Assembly (NCBI RefSeq): GCF_001439735.1
Contig: NZ_JYLN01000001.1
Span: forward strand, 310,001-374,000
From: Pseudomonas paralactis
Lineage (GTDB): Bacteria; Pseudomonadota; Gammaproteobacteria; Pseudomonadales; Pseudomonadaceae
DNA: 64,000 nt
Direction of reading: 5' to 3'
Position 1 is the stretch's first letter. Each line of letters starts with the position of its first letter. This document shows positions 59,521-64,000 of the stretch, piece after piece. The position numbers were made by a program, and so were the translations under genes. A model generated the notes under the pieces. That model had not been told where the DNA came from and made no database searches. It saw only the letters and a program-made list of their open reading frames with translations.

Positions 59521-61536
59521 TCAAACAGCCAACAGGCGCTCACGCAACTTGCCAATCTCATCACGCGTCTGCGCCGCCGCTTCAAACTCCAGATCCCGTG
59601 CCAACTGGTACATCTTCTCTTCCAACTGCCGAATCCGCTTGGTGATCTCACTCGGCGAGCGCAGTTCGTTCTCGTACTTGGCACTTTCCTCGGCAGCCTT
59701 GGCCATGCCCTTGCGCTTCTTGCTGCGCGAGCCGGGCACGGTGGCGCCTTCCATGATGTCGGCAACGTCCTTGAACACACCTTTGGGGGTAATGCCGTGT
59801 TCCAGGTTGAACGCGATCTGCTTGTCGCGGCGACGCTGGGTCTCGCCAATCGCACGCTCCATGGAACCGGTGATGCGGTCCGCATACAGGATCGCCCGCC
59901 CATTGAGGTTACGCGCCGCTCGGCCGATGGTCTGGATCAGCGAGCGTTCGGAACGCAGGAAGCCCTCCTTGTCCGCATCCAGAATCGCAACCAGCGACAC
60001 TTCCGGCATGTCCAGGCCTTCGCGCAGCAGGTTGATCCCCACCAACACATCAAAGGTGCCCAGGCGCAGGTCGCGGATGATTTCCACACGCTCCACGGTG
60101 TCGATGTCCGAGTGCAGGTAGCGCACGCGCACGCCGTGGTCGGCGAGGTAGTCGGTCAAGTCTTCGGACATGCGCTTGGTGAGCGTGGTGACCAGCACCC
60201 GCTCTTCCAGGGCCACACGCTTGTTGATCTCCGACAGCAGATCGTCGACCTGGGTCAGCGCGGGGCGGATTTCGATTTCCGGGTCCACCAAACCAGTCGG
60301 TCGCACCAGCTGCTCGATCACGCGACCGGCATGTTCGGCTTCATAGTTGCCGGGCGTCGCCGACACGAAGATGGTCTGCGGGCTGATGGCTTCCCACTCG
60401 TCAAAGCGCATTGGTCGGTTGTCCAGCGCCGACGGCAGGCGGAAGCCGTACTCCACCAGGGTTTCCTTGCGCGAGCGGTCGCCCTTATACATGGCCCCTA
60501 CCTGCGGCACGCTGACGTGGGATTCGTCAATGACCAACAACGCGTCCGGCGGCAGGTAATCATAAAGCGTCGGCGGTGGCGCCCCGGATTCGCGGCCCGA
60601 CAGGTAGCGCGAGTAGTTTTCGATGCCGTTGCAGTAGCCCAGTTCCAGGATCATCTCCAGGTCAAAACGGGTGCGCTGCTCCAGGCGCTGGGCTTCCACC
60701 AGCTTATTGTTGGAACGCAGGTATTCCAGGCGTTCGGCCAACTCGACCTTGATGCCCTCGATGGCGCCCATCAGGGTTTCACGCGGGGTCACGTAGTGGC
60801 TTTTCGGGTAGAAGGTAAAGCGCGGCAGCTTGCGGATCACTTCACCGGTTAACGGGTCGAAGGCCGACAGGCTTTCAACTTCATCATCGAACAGCTCGAT
60901 GCGGATCGCTTCCAGGTCGGATTCGGCCGGGTAGATGTCGATCACATCGCCGCGCACCCGGAAGGTGGCGCGGGCAAAGTCCATGTCATTACGGGTGTAC
61001 TGCAGGCTCGCCAGACGGCGCAGCAGTTCGCGCTGGTCGAGTTTATCGCCGCGATCAACGTGCAACACCATCTTCAAATAGGTTTCCGGGCTACCCAGAC
61101 CATAGATGCACGACACCGTGGTGACAATGATCGCGTCCTTGCGCTCCAGCAACGCCTTGGTCGCCGACAGGCGCATCTGCTCGATGTGGTCGTTGATCGA
61201 CGCATCCTTCTCGATAAAGGTATCGGACGACGGCACATAGGCTTCGGGCTGGTAGTAGTCGTAGTAGGAAACGAAGTACTCCACCGCGTTATTGGGGAAG
61301 AACGCCTTGAACTCACCGTAGAGCTGCGCGGCCAGGGTTTTGTTCGGCGCCAGCACCAGGGTCGGGCGGTTGGTCTGGGCGATCACGTTGGCGATGCTGA
61401 AGGTCTTGCCGGAACCGGTCACCCCAAGCAGCGTCTGGTGCGCCAGGCCGGCCTCGATGCCTTCGACCATCTGACGAATGGCTTCCGGTTGATCGCCGGC
61501 GGGTTCAAAACGGGTAACGAGCTGGAAATCCGACAT
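59521..61536 (-). CDS. uvrB: excinuclease ABC subunit B
   Basis: A 671-residue nucleotide excision repair helicase-like protein. Walker [10 protein letters not shown] near residues 38-46, the beta-hairpin [10 protein letters not shown] near 91-100, [11 protein letters not shown] (motif II) near 335, RAARN motif VI region, and the C-terminal UvrC-binding helices ([17 protein letters not shown]). Start [17 protein letters not shown] is standard. Divergent from the aminotransferase gene. I saw no LexA box in front of it. Confidence 0.97.
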   Translation of the reverse strand: MSDFQLVTRFEPAGDQPEAIRQMVEGIEAGLAHQTLLGVTGSGKTFSIANVIAQTNRPTLVLAPNKTLAAQLYGEFKAFFPNNAVEYFVSYYDYYQPEAYVPSSDTFIEKDASINDHIEQMRLSATKALLERKDAIIVTTVSCIYGLGSPETYLKMVLHVDRGDKLDQRELLRRLASLQYTRNDMDFARATFRVRGDVIDIYPAESDLEAIRIELFDDEVESLSAFDPLTGEVIRKLPRFTFYPKSHYVTPRETLMGAIEGIKVELAERLEYLRSNNKLVEAQRLEQRTRFDLEMILELGYCNGIENYSRYLSGRESGAPPPTLYDYLPPDALLVIDESHVSVPQVGAMYKGDRSRKETLVEYGFRLPSALDNRPMRFDEWEAISPQTIFVSATPGNYEAEHAGRVIEQLVRPTGLVDPEIEIRPALTQVDDLLSEINKRVALEERVLVTTLTKRMSEDLTDYLADHGVRVRYLHSDIDTVERVEIIRDLRLGTFDVLVGINLLREGLDMPEVSLVAILDADKEGFLRSERSLIQTIGRAARNLNGRAILYADRITGSMERAIGETQRRRDKQIAFNLEHGITPKGVFKDVADIMEGATVPGSRSKKRKGMAKAAEESAKYENELRSPSEITKRIRQLEEKMYQLARDLEFEAAAQTRDEIGKLRERLLAV

Positions 61537-61879
61537 AACGTACCTCGTGAAGTCACCCCAGACTCGACACCGCCAGGGACGAAATAGCTCAGCAACCCGC
61601 GAATAATCATCGCAGGTTGCAGGAAAAAACCATGATAGCTGTAGAAGTGGTGTCGAATGTGACGGGTTTCAAGGCCGTCTTCCTACACGACCTTTCTCGT
61701 CAATGTTGCAATAAGACTAACGGTCAGCAAATAAACCGAAAAACTTGGCCGAAAAGCCGTTTCCGTTGTCGCTCTCAGCCGTGATGGCCTCTATACTAGC
61801 TCCCCGTTTGTGCACCGCTCTAGTGCATTCGGCTGGAGCGCGACACGTCCCTCCCTTCCCCCATAGAGCTGCCGCAAAA
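61537..61879. promoter_or_regulatory. divergent control region uvrB / aminotransferase
   Basis: About 340 bases without a gene. A TATACT box at 61792-61797 is a good -10 candidate for the aminotransferase, with TTGTCG about 20 bases earlier, which is longer than ideal. No CTG-N10-CAG LexA site was found for uvrB. Confidence 0.45.
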
Positions 61880-63076
61880 ATGAGCCTGTTCTCCGCTGTC
61901 GAAATGGCACCACGCGATCCAATCCTGGGCCTCAACGAAGCATTCAACGCCGATACACGAACCACCAAGGTGAACCTTGGCGTGGGCGTTTACTGCAACG
62001 AGGAGGGGAAAATTCCACTCTTGCGTGCCGTTGCCGAAGCGGAAGCCATTCGCGTGGCGCAACACGCCGCCCGTGGCTACTTGCCAATCGACGGCATCGT
62101 GGCCTACGACCAGGCCGTGCAGAAGCTGCTGTTTGGCGCGGAGTCGCCGCTGTTGAGCGCGGGCCGTGTGATTACCGCCCAGGCCGTCGGCGGCACTGGC
62201 GCACTGAAAATCGGCGCCGACTTCCTCAAGCAACTGCTGCCTAACGCCGTTGTCGCCATCAGCGACCCGAGCTGGGAAAACCACCAGGCGCTGTTCGAAA
62301 AAGCCGGTTTCCCGGTGCAGACCTACCGCTACTACGACGCCGCCACCCATGACGTGAACCGTGCCGGCCTGCTCGAAGACCTCAACGCCCTGCCGCCACA
62401 GTCCATCGTGGTACTGCACGCCTGCTGCCACAACCCGACCGGCGTCGACCTGAGCCCGGCCGACTGGCAAGACGTGCTGAACGTGGTCAAGGCGAAAAAC
62501 CTGGTACCGTTCCTCGACATGGCCTACCAGGGTTTTGGCGACGGCATCGACGAAGACGCCGCTGCGGTGCGCCTGTTCGCTGAGTCGGGCCTGACCTTCT
62601 TTGTGTCCAGCTCGTTCTCCAAGTCGTTCTCCTTGTATGGCGAACGCGTAGGCGCGCTGTCGATCGTCAGCGAGTCCAAGGAAGAAAGCGCGCGCATCCT
62701 GTCCCAGGTCAAGCGTGTGATCCGCACCAACTACTCCAACCCGCCGACCCACGGCGCAGCCATCGTTGCCGCGGTACTCAACAACCCGGAACTGCGCGCC
62801 CAGTGGGAAGCCGAACTGGCCGAGATGCGCCTGCGTATCCGCGGTATGCGCGAGCAGATGGTCGCCGAGCTGGCCAAGGCCGCGCCAGGTCACGACTTCA
62901 GCTTCGTTGGCCGCCAGCGCGGGATGTTCTCCTACTCCGGCCTGACCGTTGAGCAAGTCACCCGCCTGCGCAGCGAGTTTGGTATCTACGCACTGGATAC
63001 CGGCCGTATCTGCGTAGCGGCGCTGAACCAATCGAACATTGGTGCCGTGACCAAGGCGATTGTCGAGGTGCTGTAA
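61880..63076 (+). CDS. aromatic/aspartate aminotransferase, class Ia
   Basis: A 398-residue PLP enzyme moving amino groups between glutamate and aspartate or aromatic amino acids. Start MSLFSAVEMAPRDPILGLNE; HACCHNPTGVDL near residues 185-196 and the PLP lysine in SSSFSKSFSLYGERVG near 249. Sequence resembles AspC/TyrB/PhhC. The frame runs 45 codons further upstream, but only the ATG at 61880 matches the family start. A terminator follows at 63099-63125. Confidence 0.93.
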   Translation: MSLFSAVEMAPRDPILGLNEAFNADTRTTKVNLGVGVYCNEEGKIPLLRAVAEAEAIRVAQHAARGYLPIDGIVAYDQAVQKLLFGAESPLLSAGRVITAQAVGGTGALKIGADFLKQLLPNAVVAISDPSWENHQALFEKAGFPVQTYRYYDAATHDVNRAGLLEDLNALPPQSIVVLHACCHNPTGVDLSPADWQDVLNVVKAKNLVPFLDMAYQGFGDGIDEDAAAVRLFAESGLTFFVSSSFSKSFSLYGERVGALSIVSESKEESARILSQVKRVIRTNYSNPPTHGAAIVAAVLNNPELRAQWEAELAEMRLRIRGMREQMVAELAKAAPGHDFSFVGRQRGMFSYSGLTVEQVTRLRSEFGIYALDTGRICVAALNQSNIGAVTKAIVEVL

Positions 63077-63098
63077 GCAAGCCGGCAAACGTAAGACG

Positions 63099-63125
63099 AA
63101 GGGGGAAGCCATTGGCTTCCCCCTT
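63099..63125 (+). terminator. terminator after the aminotransferase gene
   Basis: AAGGGGGAAGCC and GGCTTCCCCCTT pair perfectly around ATT and run into TTTAT. It starts about 20 bases after the stop. Confidence 0.9.
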
Positions 63126-63182
63126 TTTATTGGCGAACACACTAGACTGAACGCCGACTGCCTCCTTGCTGCGAGAACCCTA

Positions 63183-63392
63183 ATGAGAAACGATGACCTG
63201 GACCTGCGCGCCGACCGCGACGAACTGCACGACTACGCCCCACGCGCACCGCAAGCCAAGCGCCAGAAGAGTTTGGTACTGCAGGTAGCGCTGGGAGTAT
63301 TCCTCGGCGGGTTGGCGTTATGGCTGGTACAACTGGGCGCCACGGCGATCATGGCCAAACTGGCGATGGGCACCCTCCAGTTCGGCGGCTGA
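63183..63392 (+). CDS. small single-span membrane protein, unknown function
   Basis: A 69-residue protein: a charged cytoplasmic start (MRNDDLDLRADRDELHDYAPR), a basic stretch, then one hydrophobic helix near residues 32-50 (VALGVFLGGLALWLVQLGA). I do not recognise a family. An upstream in-frame start crosses the aminotransferase terminator and was rejected. Confidence 0.6.
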   Translation: MRNDDLDLRADRDELHDYAPRAPQAKRQKSLVLQVALGVFLGGLALWLVQLGATAIMAKLAMGTLQFGG

Positions 63393-63402
63393 TGTAAGAC
63401 AC

Positions 63403-63433
63403 CTGTGGGAGCTGGCTTGCCAGCTCCCACATT
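63403..63433. repeat. single REP hairpin
   Basis: TGTGGGAGCTGG and CCAGCTCCCACA are exact complements around CTTG, between the small membrane protein and the LysR gene. It is a collapsed form of the REP core seen elsewhere in the window. Confidence 0.8.
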
Positions 63434-63437
63434 TGAT

Positions 63438-64000
63438 CTAGGATGCTGGCAGATTGCGTTCTTCCAGCAGTTTTACAAAGCTGTTCAAACTCTGCGACAC
63501 CGTGCCCCGCCGCCAGATCAGCCAGGTATTCAAGATACGGAACGTGTCGGGCAGCGGCCACACACTGACCGCCGCACACCCCGGCATACTCTCCAGCATA
63601 CTGCGCGGCATCAGCGCCAGCCCGGCCCCCGCGCTGACACAGGCCAACATGCCGTGGTACGACTCGATCTCGAAGATCCTGCCCGGTACCGCGCCATCCT
63701 CTGAAAACCAGCGTTCGAAGTGATGCCGGTACGAGCAGTTGGAACGAAACGTATAGATGTTCTCGCCATTCACATCCTGGCCACGGGTGATCGGCGCATG
63801 GTGCAGTGGCGCAATCACCACCATCTCTTCCTCGAACACCGCCACACCCTCCAGCGTGGAATGCAGCACCGGCCCGTCGACAAAAGCCGCCGTCAACCGC
63901 CCGGACAGCACACCCTCAATCATGGTGCCCGACGGTCCCGTACTCAGGTCCAGCTCGACTTTGGTGTACTGCTGGTTATAGGCCGCGAGCAACGCCGGGA
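63438..64000 (-). CDS. LysR-family regulator, N-terminal part beyond the window
   Basis: The last 187 or so residues of a LysR-type regulator: the effector-binding domain with KVELDLSTGPSGTMIEGVLSGRLTAAFVDGPV, a HHAPIT hinge region, SYHGMLACVSAGAGLALMPRSML and a normal end. The DNA-binding half lies right of position 64000. The effector and targets cannot be told from this part. Confidence 0.88.
   Translation of the reverse strand, partial: PALLAAYNQQYTKVELDLSTGPSGTMIEGVLSGRLTAAFVDGPVLHSTLEGVAVFEEEMVVIAPLHHAPITRGQDVNGENIYTFRSNCSYRHHFERWFSEDGAVPGRIFEIESYHGMLACVSAGAGLALMPRSMLESMPGCAAVSVWPLPDTFRILNTWLIWRRGTVSQSLNSFVKLLEERNLPAS

Noticed and set aside
61537..61879. LexA box before uvrB
   Set aside because: uvrB is SOS-controlled in E. 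coli, so I searched this gap on both strands for CTG-N10-CAG with an AT-rich centre and found none.

Overview
The window is a chromosomal segment of a Pseudomonas of the P. fluorescens lineage. The gene order fits (infC-rpmI-rplT after thrS; truA-trpF-accD-folC-SPOR protein-cvpA-purF-metZ; asd-leuB-leuD-leuC; gltX-uvrB). Coding density and GC are high, the CsrA homologue matches RsmE, and intergenic regions carry paired inverted REP elements of the type seen in fluorescent pseudomonads (GTGGGAGCxGGCTTGCC). There is no prophage, integron, IS element or CRISPR array; most of the window is core genome with short accessory inserts.

Layout. 1-3.0 kb: translation block thrS-infC-rpmI-rplT on the minus strand (rplT runs off the left edge), preceded by an untranslated leader with two hairpins that imitate tRNA-Thr anticodon arms. 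3.3-5.4 kb: small genes (secreted protein, cold-shock protein, I78 inhibitor lipoprotein, two unknowns). 5.4-12.6 kb: a ribose operon rbsB-A-C-R-K-D followed by a periplasmic nucleoside hydrolase, with a LacI-type operator placed just after its promoter. 12.9-16.5 kb: periplasmic glutaminase-asparaginase, an apparently LexA-controlled DUF1654-endonuclease I pair, a SPOR lipoprotein and rsmE. 16.5-20.4 kb: a HAD phosphatase, a metal (probably copper) two-component system led by a DUF2790 gene and a CusR-like box, and a CigR-like protein. 20.4-24.2 kb: a pyroglutamyl-peptidase/DUF979/DUF969 operon, then an AT-richer patch with a DUF3757 protein and tRNA-Val.

24.3-31.1 kb: an FAD amine oxidase, a three-gene periplasmic molybdenum hydroxylase (Mo subunit, 2Fe-2S subunit, tri-haem cytochrome c) and three tRNA genes. 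31.2-40.3 kb: the conserved minus-strand metabolic block from truA to metZ and an SDR gene. 40.3-45.3 kb: fimV and an Asd-like gene whose catalytic cysteine is replaced, together bracketed by two inverted copies of a repeat of about 440 bp. 45.3-51.6 kb: asd, leuB, a methyltransferase, leuD and leuC with a divergent LysR regulator. 51.7-57.1 kb: a five-PAS GGDEF/EAL protein that overlaps dusC tail to tail, a thioesterase and a TetR regulator with a palindromic site. 57.2-64 kb: a tandemly duplicated tRNA-Glu/tRNA-Ala module, gltX, uvrB, an aromatic/aspartate aminotransferase, a small membrane protein and the C-terminal part of a LysR regulator that runs off the right edge.

The most informative signals outside ordinary coding sequence are the thrS leader, the LexA box before DUF1654-endA, the CusR-like box before the metal two-component system, and the inverted repeat pair around fimV. 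All family assignments come from reading translated sequence; no database search was possible.
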